Below are positions 1-5,310 of a stretch of DNA of 8,331 nucleotides, piece after piece. Each line of letters starts with the position of its first letter. Position 1 is the first letter of the stretch. The notes under the pieces are model-generated. The model worked only from the letters and a program-made list of their open reading frames with translations. It had not been told where the DNA came from and made no database searches. Origin of the DNA: JAWXCM01 sp034408745 (lineage in GTDB: Bacteria > Acidobacteriota > Terriglobia > Bryobacterales > Bryobacteraceae); the NCBI GenBank assembly GCA_034408745.1, contig JAWXCM010000270.1, positions 1 through 8,331 on the forward strand. Reading direction: 5' to 3'. The translations under genes and the position numbers were made by a program.

Positions 1-363
1 ATCTTCGGACAGAATTCGGGCGGCACCTGCTTTGCGTGCGGCCGCAACGATCAGGGCGTCCCAAAAGCTGATGCCCGCCTCATCTTCGATACGGAAAGCG
101 GCAGAGATCTCAGCGGCCGTGGTGTCGATACACCAAGCTGTATAGCTCTCCACGACGGCACGGGCCGATGATCTCGAGAGCGGCGTCGCGATCTTCCTCG
201 TCACGTTGACGTAAAACTCCTGCAGGACCTGTGTGCTCAGAGCGCCGGAGCGCTGGCTCCACAGGTCAAGCAAAACTGTCTTCGCTGTCGCGTGCTTCGT
301 TTCGGCGTCGATGTCATGGGCGTAAATCAGGATGTTGGTGTCTACGAACGTTTTAGCGTTCAT
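1..363 (-). CDS. vapC: PIN-domain toxin ribonuclease, VapC family (3' end outside window)
   Basis: This is the likely toxin of a type II TA pair, a metal-dependent RNase of the PIN fold. The 121 visible residues carry all four acidic positions expected of the active site: D8 in FVDTN, E49 in LQEFY, D102 in SFWDALI and D121 in LSED. The remaining C-terminus, probably 10-20 residues, lies beyond base 1. The ATG at 363 sits inside the end of the antitoxin gene (11-base overlap, 353-363), so translation of the toxin is probably coupled to that of the antitoxin. No frameshift is seen, so the toxin looks functional as far as it can be read. The PIN assignment is firm. Which RNA it cuts cannot be told from sequence. 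Confidence 0.93.
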   Translation of the reverse strand, partial: MNAKTFVDTNILIYAHDIDAETKHATAKTVLLDLWSQRSGALSTQVLQEFYVNVTRKIATPLSRSSARAVVESYTAWCIDTTAAEISAAFRIEDEAGISFWDALIVAAARKAGAARILSED

Positions 364-604
364 GTAGTTCGTCCCGGCCCGGAAGAATCACGCCGCCCAG
401 ATGGAACCCTCGTTCCAGAAGCGCCAGGGCTGAGCGCTCCGAACGCTCCCAGGCTTCTTCGGCCCCGACCAGCTTCTCAATCTCCTCGGCCAGCAAGCCG
501 CTGATAGAGGTCGAGCGCCGTGCGGCGAGAATCCTGGCCTTCTGCACTGTCTCAGGACTGATGCTGATAGTGACATTCTGTTTTCCGGAGGTGGTGCGGG
601 GCAT
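353..604 (-). CDS. Ribbon-helix-helix-type antitoxin of the PIN toxin
   Basis: This 83-residue protein is encoded directly upstream of, and overlapping, the PIN toxin. Residues 10-47 run NVTISISPETVQKARI..., then SISGLLAEEIEKLV. That is a short beta strand followed by two helices, the arrangement of RHH (CopG/MetJ-like, DUF6364-like) DNA-binding antitoxins. The C-terminal half (AWERSERSALALLERGFHLGG) would be the toxin-wrapping segment. The ATG at 604 is chosen because a GAGGAGA Shine-Dalgarno lies a few bases upstream. Longer in-frame extensions run back into non-coding sequence. The gene sits just downstream of the paired palindromes and promoter at 619-670, which fits autoregulation by the antitoxin or the TA complex. 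The antitoxin role is inferred from position and fold. The exact family name is less sure. Confidence 0.88.
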   Translation of the reverse strand: MPRTTSGKQNVTISISPETVQKARILAARRSTSISGLLAEEIEKLVGAEEAWERSERSALALLERGFHLGGVILPGRDELHER

Positions 605-618
605 ATCTCTCCTCAACA

Positions 619-652
619 CACGTAAGCGACGTGCTACACGTATTATACGTGT
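619..652. promoter_or_regulatory. Double palindromic operator of the PIN TA operon
   Basis: Two 15-base inverted repeats of identical layout lie in tandem: CACGTAAGCGACGTG (619-633) and CACGTATTATACGTG (637-651). Both fit CACGTANNNNACGTG and their starts are 18 bases apart. The second extends to a perfect 8-1-8 palindrome at 636-652. It contains the -10 box of the TA promoter, so a bound repressor would block polymerase. Paired operators are typical of RHH antitoxins. Binding itself is inferred. Confidence 0.75.
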
Positions 653-670
653 CACGGCTGACCCTGTCGC
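642..670 (-). promoter_or_regulatory. Sigma70-type promoter of the PIN TA operon
   Basis: Reading the minus strand, GCGACA (665-670, 4 of 6 matches to TTGACA) is followed after exactly 17 bases by a perfect TATAAT (642-647). A start site near 635 would give a leader of about 30 bases before the antitoxin ATG at 604. The -10 box lies inside the 636-652 palindrome. Confidence 0.72.
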
Positions 671-706
671 GCTGGCACACAGCTGGCTTGAATGGTCGCC
701 AACGGC

Positions 707-746
707 CAGATTATCTGCGATAAGGGCCTTTATCGCAGATAACCTG
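707..746. repeat. 40-bp near-perfect palindrome; candidate tyrosine-recombinase core site
   Basis: The arms TTATCTGCGATAA (711-723) and TTATCGCAGATAA (730-742) are perfect 13-base inverted repeats around the 6-base centre GGGCCT. After one mismatch pair the symmetry resumes for three more bases on each side (707-709 with 744-746). No T-tract follows on either strand, so it is not an intrinsic terminator. Inverted arms of 11-13 bases around a 6-8 base centre are the known layout of dif, loxP and similar crossover sites. A tyrosine recombinase is encoded at 1827-2744. The link between the two is inference; no second copy was found in the window. Confidence 0.6.
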
Positions 747-849
747 ATTTGAAGCGCTGAAAGGAAAAGGCAGATGCCGCCACTGGTCGGGGAGGTTCGA
801 CCACTCTCCGTTTCCAGACCGTATGCCTGATTGGCGCATGATGATATGC

Positions 850-1040
850 ATGCGGACGACACTGAACATTGACGACGCGTTGTTGGAGCGGGCAAGAGAG
901 GCGACGGGCATTCAGGAGAAGACGCTCTGGTCAGGGCGGGTTTAGAAGCCCTCATTGCACGTGGGGCCGGCAAGCGTCTGGCCGCACTTGGCGGCACCCA
1001 ACCCAAAATCTCTGAAATCCCGCGACGGCGAAGCGCCTGA
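850..1040 (+). pseudogene. Degraded VapB-type antitoxin
   Basis: Starting at the ATG at 850 the frame reads MRTTLNIDDALLERAREATG, a typical VapB N-terminus, then IQEKT. One base is missing near 925-930, after which the family-like sequence continues in another frame as LVRAGLEALIARGAGKRLAA and ends with TGA at 1038-1040. With the base restored the protein would be 62 residues, a normal VapB length. The TGATG junction with the following VapC remnant keeps the ancestral coupled layout. No convincing ribosome-binding site is seen upstream. This is a second, dead VapBC locus, divergent from the intact PIN pair at 1-604. Confidence 0.82.
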
Positions 1041-1345
1041 TGATCCTTGTGGACACTTCCGTCTGAATCGCTCATCTGCGCCAGGGGGCAGCCCGGCCTT
1101 GCGAACCTCCTCTGTGACGGTGGGGTCTTTATGCACCCGTTCGTAACCGGAGAGTTGGAGTGCGGCAACCTGAGTATTGGGCTGCGATTCTGGCGGACCT
1201 GACTGCACTGCCTTCCGCGACACGTGCTTTTGTCACCGAGGTCATTCGTCTATAGAGTGGAAGACCGTAGACTGCGGGGCCGCGGGTGCCTCCGAATTTG
1301 GAGTGGGCTGAAGGGATCGCGAATGTGGCCCAAGGCCGGCCCGAT
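1040..1345 (+). pseudogene. Degraded VapC PIN toxin
   Basis: The ATG overlaps the VapB remnant stop (TGATG). The frame begins MILVDTSV and hits TGA at 1064-1066, where this family normally has Trp (VDTSVWIAHLR), so a TGG-to-TGA change is likely. An extra G in the G-run near 1082-1086 shifts the frame. It then reads GQPGLANLLCDGG and HPFVTGELECGNL, then after another shift AAILADLTALPSATRAF. After yet another shift come VEDRRLRGRG and SGLKGSRMW, which resemble the VapC C-terminal region, with the stretch holding the third catalytic Asp apparently lost. At least one nonsense change and three frameshifts make it clearly non-functional. The right boundary is approximate. Confidence 0.75.
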
Positions 1346-1362
1346 GTCAGACCGATCTGTTC

Positions 1363-1749
1363 TCAATGCTTCGTGCCCTTCGGAGTGCCAAATTGCAACA
1401 CGGGGTTCAATTCGGTATCCCATTCTGGAACACCCTCGACTGGCGAGAGCCCGAGCGCTTCGCAGGCGGAACGATACCAATATTCGTCCTGCTGTCCTGG
1501 AGTCATCCAAAACACGCGGCAAACCTCGGTGTAATGCTGCGGAAAACACTCTGAATCTGCAGGGCACACGCTGTCGTGGAGGATCTGTAAAACATGGCGC
1601 ATTCGGGCATTCTCTTCCGCGAGTTCCGAGGCAGGCATGTTGGCCAATGAGTCCGGCATACACCGTGTCAATGCACCTTGAATTCCAAACCGACGAGTAC
1701 CGCCGTGAGCGCCTATACCTACCGGCGCCGATATGCCGAACTCGTCCAT
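1363..1749 (-). CDS. Hypothetical protein, unrecognised family
   Basis: I do not recognise this gene. From the ATG at 1749 it encodes 128 residues. The C-terminal two thirds look most protein-like: SELAEENARMRHVLQILHDS (probably helical), four Cys (VCPADSECF, TEVCRVF, SACEAL), then MTPGQQDEYWYR and GLSPVEGVPEWDTELNPVLQ. No signal peptide or membrane segment is seen. The frame is open back to a GTG at 1815, only 11 bases after the recombinase stop. A start at the ATG at 1659 is also possible, and none of these has a strong Shine-Dalgarno. It lies downstream of the HNH-recombinase pair on the same strand and may be its third operon member. Confidence 0.55.
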   Translation of the reverse strand: MDEFGISAPVGIGAHGGTRRFGIQGALTRCMPDSLANMPASELAEENARMRHVLQILHDSVCPADSECFPQHYTEVCRVFWMTPGQQDEYWYRSACEALGLSPVEGVPEWDTELNPVLQFGTPKGTKH

Positions 1750-1826
1750 GTCGTTCGCCCCGTGTCGAGGATCGCTTGGGAGGTAATGCCCAGTCGGGCA
1801 GGCTGACCGGATCACGTTGGACCCAC

Positions 1827-2744
1827 TTAACGGTCAGGAGCAAACGGCAAATGGTCGCAGGGCGCATCGTCCAGATCGAGTGCAAGCCCCAGGTAGATTT
1901 CCGTCGTGGTCAGGCTTGCATGGCCAAGCGTGCGCTGAACCTGTTCCAGTCGTGCGCCACCCTTATGAGCGAGCGCAGCGAAAGTTCGTCTGCAATCGTG
2001 GGGACGAGCAACGAACCCACACTGGTCGGCATACCCGGACAGCACGTCGAGCACTGTTTGCGGCGACAATCCAGGCCCGACTCGACCAGATTTGCCGATT
2101 CGGCGCAGGATCGGACCGCTGGTAATTGCTGCCGCCGTCACCCATTCGTCGATCATCTGCTTTGCCCACAGGGGCAGCGGCACAGTCCGCAGCCTGTTGC
2201 CTTTGCCCTGTAGATTCGCTACGACCCACCTGGCATCAAACAACTGGAGCATGTCGAGAGTGATCGAGCACAGTTCAGAGCGGCGAAGACCAGCAGAGAA
2301 CAGCATCGCCAGCATGGCCAGGTCACGTTTACCCATGAGCGTCTCGGTGTCTGGCCGCTTTAGGACAGACCGCACCTGCTCAGCCGAGAGCCAGTGGCCT
2401 GTTCGGGAACCTCTAATTGGGACTCCTTTCGCCCGCACAGCCGCGACGGCTATGTCGCTCGCCACGAGTTTGGCGTCCGCTGCTTCCATAATGAGCCTGC
2501 GCACCGCGGACAGCCGGACATTCACGGTGGAAGGGGCGCAGCCACGATCCTGCAATGAACGCCGATACCGAAGCAGCGTTGGCTTCAAGACGCGACGATC
2601 TTCTTCTCCGCGCAGCCAGTCTTCGAAGTCCTCGAGTGCTCGACGGTATGCCCGCCGGGAATGAGGTGACGCGAGTGAATTGAGAACACACTCGACAAGG
2701 TCCTGCCACTGAGCACTCTGAACGGGTATAAGGGCTTCGCTCAA
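1827..2744 (-). CDS. Tyrosine recombinase/integrase (XerC/D-like)
   Basis: This 305-residue site-specific recombinase makes and rejoins DNA breaks through a 3'-phosphotyrosine. Residues 10-95 form a SAM-like N-terminal core-binding domain (PHSRRAYRRALEDFEDWL, STVNVRLSAVRRL). The catalytic domain is complete: Arg154 (AGLRRSEL), Lys181 (GKGNRLRTVPL), His249 and Arg252 (HDCRR), His275 (LGHAS) and nucleophile Tyr284 (EIYLG). Length and layout are those of Xer-type enzymes without an arm-binding domain. That fits a simple inverted-repeat target such as the one at 707-746. The start is TTG at 2744, preceded by AAGGAG; its TTGA overlaps the stop of the HNH gene, so translation is probably coupled. 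No frameshift is seen, so it should be active. Its substrate is unknown. Confidence 0.93.
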   Translation of the reverse strand: MSEALIPVQSAQWQDLVECVLNSLASPHSRRAYRRALEDFEDWLRGEEDRRVLKPTLLRYRRSLQDRGCAPSTVNVRLSAVRRLIMEAADAKLVASDIAVAAVRAKGVPIRGSRTGHWLSAEQVRSVLKRPDTETLMGKRDLAMLAMLFSAGLRRSELCSITLDMLQLFDARWVVANLQGKGNRLRTVPLPLWAKQMIDEWVTAAAITSGPILRRIGKSGRVGPGLSPQTVLDVLSGYADQCGFVARPHDCRRTFAALAHKGGARLEQVQRTLGHASLTTTEIYLGLALDLDDAPCDHLPFAPDR

Positions 2745-3325
2745 AGCGCTCCTTCCATATTAAAATCCGGGCACTGCACCACAAGGTGCAGCACACCCAG
2801 GCGTACCAGCAGATGAATACGGCCACCCCGCCGTACGAACCCGTATCCGGCAACTTCTGGTGCAAAGACGTCCTTTACCGGGAACCAGAAGCCCTCAACG
2901 CTTGCAGACCAAATCAACCCGAAGTGAAGTGCCTCAGACCCAATGCGGACCGGCCCGAAGGAGCGTCGTCCGCGTAGCTGGCCCCAACGGTATGCGACCA
3001 GCCCACAGGCGATCTTCTTGCCCACGCGCTCTGCGTGCCGTGTCAGGTCTCGATGCAATTTACGCTCTTCGGGCGTAAATTCAGCAGGTTCGCGCCGCAG
3101 GACGCTGTCGACACTGTCCCTTGCCTGCAACAATGACCACAACGCGTGCTCGTACCTGGAAGCGCCCTGATTGCACGAGTGACATGCTGGCACCGCAGGA
3201 AGTCTGACGCCCACAGGACGCGTATAGAACGCGCGAGCAATGACGTGGTCGCGAGACTCAGGCCGACCGTGGCAATATACACATACCTTCAATACTGTTC
3301 CGTCGTGGAGAATGGCGCGCCGCAT
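2741..3325 (-). CDS. HNH-like zinc-finger nuclease
   Basis: This 194-residue protein opens with a treble-clef pattern: CVYC (C15, C18), SRDHVIA (D26, H27) and ACHSCN (C48, C51, N52). Paired CxxC zinc ligands around a DH motif are characteristic of HNH endonucleases, with His27 as the likely general base. The rest (a basic helical stretch RKLHRDLTRHAERVGKK near residues 88-104, then a beta-rich tail with FWFPVKDVF and GRIHLLVRLGVLHLV) is not a domain I can name. The ATG at 3325 has only a weak ribosome-binding site. Its TGA overlaps the recombinase TTG start (TTGA), so the two proteins are probably made together. It could be a homing-type, defence or processing nuclease; sequence does not decide. 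Confidence 0.7.
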   Translation of the reverse strand: MRRAILHDGTVLKVCVYCHGRPESRDHVIARAFYTRPVGVRLPAVPACHSCNQGASRYEHALWSLLQARDSVDSVLRREPAEFTPEERKLHRDLTRHAERVGKKIACGLVAYRWGQLRGRRSFGPVRIGSEALHFGLIWSASVEGFWFPVKDVFAPEVAGYGFVRRGGRIHLLVRLGVLHLVVQCPDFNMEGAL

Positions 3326-3721
3326 ATTCTTACGTTCTGCACCACGAAATTAGCGCACATTTCTGAATTCGTCCAGTGACTGATGGTCGGTTAGCATGCT
3401 GCTATTCGAGTAAATAAACGACGGTTTAGTCGATTTGTGTGACTGGCGAAGGAAACAAGCCGGGCACGCGGTTATTATATTTTAGCCAACGAAACACGAG
3501 CGCGATGAAAACGTCAGCCGATCGTTGACCGGTCTCAGCCTCCATTCAATCGGGCGACAGGCCCGAGACTAATACCGCTTCTACGGTCTGGGTTGTCCAT
3601 CAAACGCGGCGCAGCGCATGGAAGGAGCACCGCGACAGGTCTCAGAAGGGTCAGCGTGAAGTTGTACAGTTGCAAATCGGCGCGACTGCCGGTGTTAAGG
3701 CGTCACGATGAAGAGAAGCGT
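3326..3721. other. Intergenic region between divergent genes, AT-rich in the middle
   Basis: No gene is supported in this 396-base stretch. The part around 3400-3490 is AT-richer than its surroundings and holds a TATAAT on the minus strand (3474-3479) without a matching -35. It also has two short inverted repeats: TAGCA-tgc-TGCTA (3392-3404) and TAAAC-gacg-GTTTA (3415-3428). Promoters for the HNH operon (leftward) and the lone antitoxin (rightward) should lie here, but I cannot place either with confidence. The frame upstream of the antitoxin ATG is open to 3593 but does not look coding. Confidence 0.5.
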
Positions 3722-3958
3722 ATGCTTGATCTAAAGACCCTCAATCTTCAGTACGTCACCGATGAAAATGGCGAGCAGACAGCCGTGATCATTCCCATAG
3801 GCACATTTCGGGATCTCGTCGAGGACATTGACGACCTTGCCGCGATAGCGGAAAGACGGGAAGAGCCGACAATCCCTCACGATGAAGTCATTGCCCAACT
3901 GAAGCGCGATGGCCTCGTAACCGAAACATCAAAAAAGCCGCGTATCGCGGCTGAATAG
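3722..3958 (+). CDS. Orphan antitoxin, Phd/YefM- or RelB-like
   Basis: A 78-residue acidic protein. It has an N-terminal beta-rich part (LDLKTLNLQYVTDENGEQTA, VIIPIGTFRDLVED), then DDLAAIAERREEP and a C-terminal helix HDEVIAQLKRDGL. This build, with a partner-binding acidic tail, is that of small antitoxins normally encoded just before a RelE/ParE toxin. The ATG at 3722 is chosen because the GAAGAGAAG purine run precedes it and because similarity-like sequence begins there. No toxin follows on this strand; the gene runs head-on into the broken RelE module 24 bases away. The last codons also form the terminator of that opposing operon. It may be a relic, or it may protect against a toxin elsewhere (anti-addiction); both are inference. 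Confidence 0.8.
   Translation: MLDLKTLNLQYVTDENGEQTAVIIPIGTFRDLVEDIDDLAAIAERREEPTIPHDEVIAQLKRDGLVTETSKKPRIAAE
3931..3952 (-). terminator. Rho-independent terminator of the XRE/antitoxin/RelE operon
   Basis: On the minus strand AGCCGCG-ATA-CGCGGCT forms a perfect 7-bp GC-rich stem with a 3-base loop. It is followed at once by a run of Ts (the As at 3931-3936 on the plus strand). It begins 30 bases after the RelE-remnant stop at 3982. It lies wholly inside the 3' end of the plus-strand antitoxin gene, where it encodes the KKPRIA tail. Confidence 0.8.
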
Positions 3959-3981
3959 CGGGGAGGCACGTCATCCCACAA

Positions 3982-4252
3982 TCAGCGGTATGCTTCGCGG
4001 CGGTTCTTCACGCCAGTGATCTCAATGGCATTCTCGTCCCGAAGGTCGAAGAACACCTGGTAATCGCTGCAGCGGAGACGGAACCCGCTGAGCGGCGACT
4101 TCAGTGTCTTCACGTCGCCGGAACGCCTGGTCAGGTAGCGATCGATGCAGTGGAGAATCTTCATCGGTCACTCGCTCGATGGCCCGCAGGTTGGTGCGGG
4201 CTCCCGGTGACCAGATCACGGCGATCCGTTCCGGAGCGGAGCCCTCACTCAC
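3982..4252 (-). pseudogene. RelE/ParE-type toxin, frameshifted
   Basis: A GTG start at 4252 overlaps the antitoxin stop (GTGA). It reads RIAVIWSPGARTNLRAIERV, a normal N-terminus for this ribosome-dependent RNase/ParE superfamily. Near 4165 the frame is lost. The remainder continues from ATG 4164 in another frame as MKILHCIDRYLTRRSGDVKT, then LKSPLSGFRLRCSDYQVFFD and IEITGVKNRREAYR to TGA at 3982-3984. The two pieces abut at the place where family members read on without interruption, so a small indel (about two bases lost or one gained) is the simplest account. The first frame would give a chimeric 76-residue product. A sequencing error cannot be excluded at a single indel. Confidence 0.82.
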
Positions 4253-4509
4253 CGATTCAGTCCGAACTCGCGCAGGATTTCTTCGTGGGGAATACCCTCA
4301 CCGCGGTTGAGCGAGGCGCGTGAACGGTCAAGCGCCGCCGCAGTCTCGGGCGTGATCTCTTCTTTTTCCACCGGCACCAGAGCCAGCGAGTTGGCTAACG
4401 GTTCCACCATGACTTCGAGCAAACTCCGCACAGCGCTGAGCTTGTCGGCCGGCAGCATGTCCAGCAAAGCATGAGCCTGCCGGCGTGCCTGACTGAGATT
4501 CGGTTCCAT
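4249..4509 (-). CDS. Antitoxin paired with the RelE-type toxin
   Basis: An intact 86-residue protein. It has an N-terminal helix pair (ARRQAHALLDMLPADKLSAV, RSLLEVMVEPLAN), an acidic linker (VPVEKEEITPETAAALD) and the tail GEGIPHEEILREFGL, which is common in RelE/ParE-partner antitoxins. The ATG at 4509 has a good GGGGAGA ribosome-binding site. Its stop overlaps the toxin start by four bases, and it lies 15 bases after the broken XRE regulator. It is the only undamaged member of the three-gene operon. No DNA-binding domain is obvious, which would explain why a separate HTH protein was carried. The role is inferred from position and the tail motif. Confidence 0.8.
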   Translation of the reverse strand: MEPNLSQARRQAHALLDMLPADKLSAVRSLLEVMVEPLANSLALVPVEKEEITPETAAALDRSRASLNRGEGIPHEEILREFGLNR

Positions 4510-4524
4510 GGTTCTCCCCGGCAG

Positions 4525-4912
4525 CTAAAGCTCGGCCATCAGCCTGCTGTGACGCGAGCGCCTCACCAAGCTGTCGAGCACAATCACCATCGCTTTTTTG
4601 ATCTTCATCGGAGAGCTGATCGACCTTCTTGTACAGCCGGTTCAGCTCCGGGTTTCGGATCGCTCTTTCACTGCCACAATCGTATGCCTGGCAAGCGCTT
4701 CGAGACTCACACGAAGACCGCCGCCAGAGACGACGATATTGGCGAAATGCGGAGTCACATCGCCAGTTTCCCAACGGCTGTAAACGCGGGCACTAATCTC
4801 GAGCAGTTCCGCAAACCAAGTCTGCATGAGATTACGCGCCGCGCGGAATTCCTTCAAGCGCTGAGCGCAGTTCGGCATAAACCAGAGCGTCGGAAGCGAG
4901 ACTCGTGGACAT
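4525..4912 (-). pseudogene. XRE-family HTH regulator, multiply frameshifted
   Basis: The ATG at 4912 follows an excellent GAGGAGGT. The first frame reads MSTSLASDALVYAELRSAL and ends early. After a shift near 4855-4870 the HTH itself follows: LKEFRAARNLMQTWFAELLE and ISARVYSRWETGDVTP, matching the Q...AELL.IS...SRWE.G pattern of XRE/HTH_3 domains. Next comes GLRVSLEAL. A second shift near 4655-4675 leads into IRNPELNRLYKKVDQLSDED. An extra base in the T6 run at 4594-4599 (A6 in the gene) leads into MVIVLDSLVRR and a TAG at 4525-4527. Repaired, it would be about 128 residues. It presumably regulated the operon 4912-3982 of which it is the first gene. Confidence 0.78.
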
Positions 4913-4918
4913 GATAAG

Positions 4919-4968
4919 ACCTCCTCGAAAAATGTCCTTTCTCGCGAGTCTACTACTGTGAGTATACT
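4919..4968 (-). promoter_or_regulatory. Ribosome-binding site and candidate -10 box/operator of the XRE operon
   Basis: GAGGAGGT at 4919-4926 (minus strand) is a near-consensus Shine-Dalgarno, 6 bases before the ATG at 4912; it fixes the start of the broken regulator. Upstream, TATACT (4961-4966, 5 of 6 matches to TATAAT) lies in the 8-base palindrome AGTATACT (4961-4968), a possible regulator site. No good -35 is seen 16-18 bases further up, so the promoter is tentative. Confidence 0.45.
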
Positions 4969-5048
4969 TTCGTGCACAGAAGTCGCGTGACGATTTTATA
5001 GGGTAGGCTCGTTGTGGCTCTACACGCGCGTATCCGCTGACAAGCACG

Positions 5049-5066
5049 TGAACGAGTACACGTTCA
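5049..5066. repeat. Short inverted repeat upstream of the MbcA-like gene
   Basis: TGAACG (5049-5054) and CGTTCA (5061-5066) are perfect 6-base inverted arms around a 6-base centre, about 60 bases before the ATG at 5128. This could be an operator for the downstream antitoxin-like gene. It is short enough to be chance. Confidence 0.25.
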
Positions 5067-5127
5067 GATCTAACGCTGTTCAGTGGTGCTTATCTCGGGC
5101 CGTGAACCCCGGCGCCAATATAGAGGC

Positions 5128-5310
5128 ATGACCAAAGAGGATGTACTCCGTCATGCCATCGACACCTTCGGCCCCAACAAGTACAAACTATGGCTGGTGA
5201 CAGCGATCCCATCGCTTGGTGACCAGGCACCGGAGAGCCTCCTCGCTACCCAGGAAGGACGGAAGCAAGTCGATGATGTGCTTACGCGCATCGACTACGA
5301 AGTTTTTTGA
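5128..5310 (+). CDS. MbcA/ParS-type (DUF2384) toxin-binding domain, no HTH
   Basis: From the ATG at 5128 the protein has 60 residues: DVLRHAIDTFGPNKYKLWLV, then IPSLGDQAPESLLATQEGRK and VDDVLTRIDYEVF. This is the full C-terminal antitoxin domain (A...FG....A..WL...P.LGG..P..LL.T.EG...V...L.RI.YGVF) found in antitoxins of RES/Xre-type systems. The pattern is recalled from the family. Those antitoxins normally carry an N-terminal HTH of about 70 residues, which is absent here. The frame is open only back to a GTG at 5083 with nothing HTH-like. So it is either a truncated antitoxin or a stand-alone version. GAGG lies very close to the ATG, an imperfect spacing. No RES toxin follows; a 50-residue ORF is coupled through TGATG. 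Confidence 0.75.
   Translation: MTKEDVLRHAIDTFGPNKYKLWLVTAIPSLGDQAPESLLATQEGRKQVDDVLTRIDYEVF

Noticed and set aside
707..746. Palindrome as a transcription terminator
   Set aside because: The stem is AT-rich, and neither strand has a T-tract after it.
784..803. Inverted repeat TGGTCG-N8-CGACCA before the VapB remnant
   Set aside because: Six-base arms only, next to a dead gene; could be an old operator but cannot be told from chance.
774..830. 18-residue frame after AAGGAAAAGG, upstream of the dead VapB
   Set aside because: Too short to judge, no conserved feature, and it lies in decayed sequence.
1224..2213. Long plus-strand frame of 329 codons
   Set aside because: Antisense to the recombinase and the unknown gene; only its first about 40 codons matter, as VapC remnant.
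3593..3721. N-terminal extension of the lone antitoxin
   Set aside because: The extra 43 residues look unlike protein, and a purine-rich ribosome-binding site precedes the ATG at 3722.
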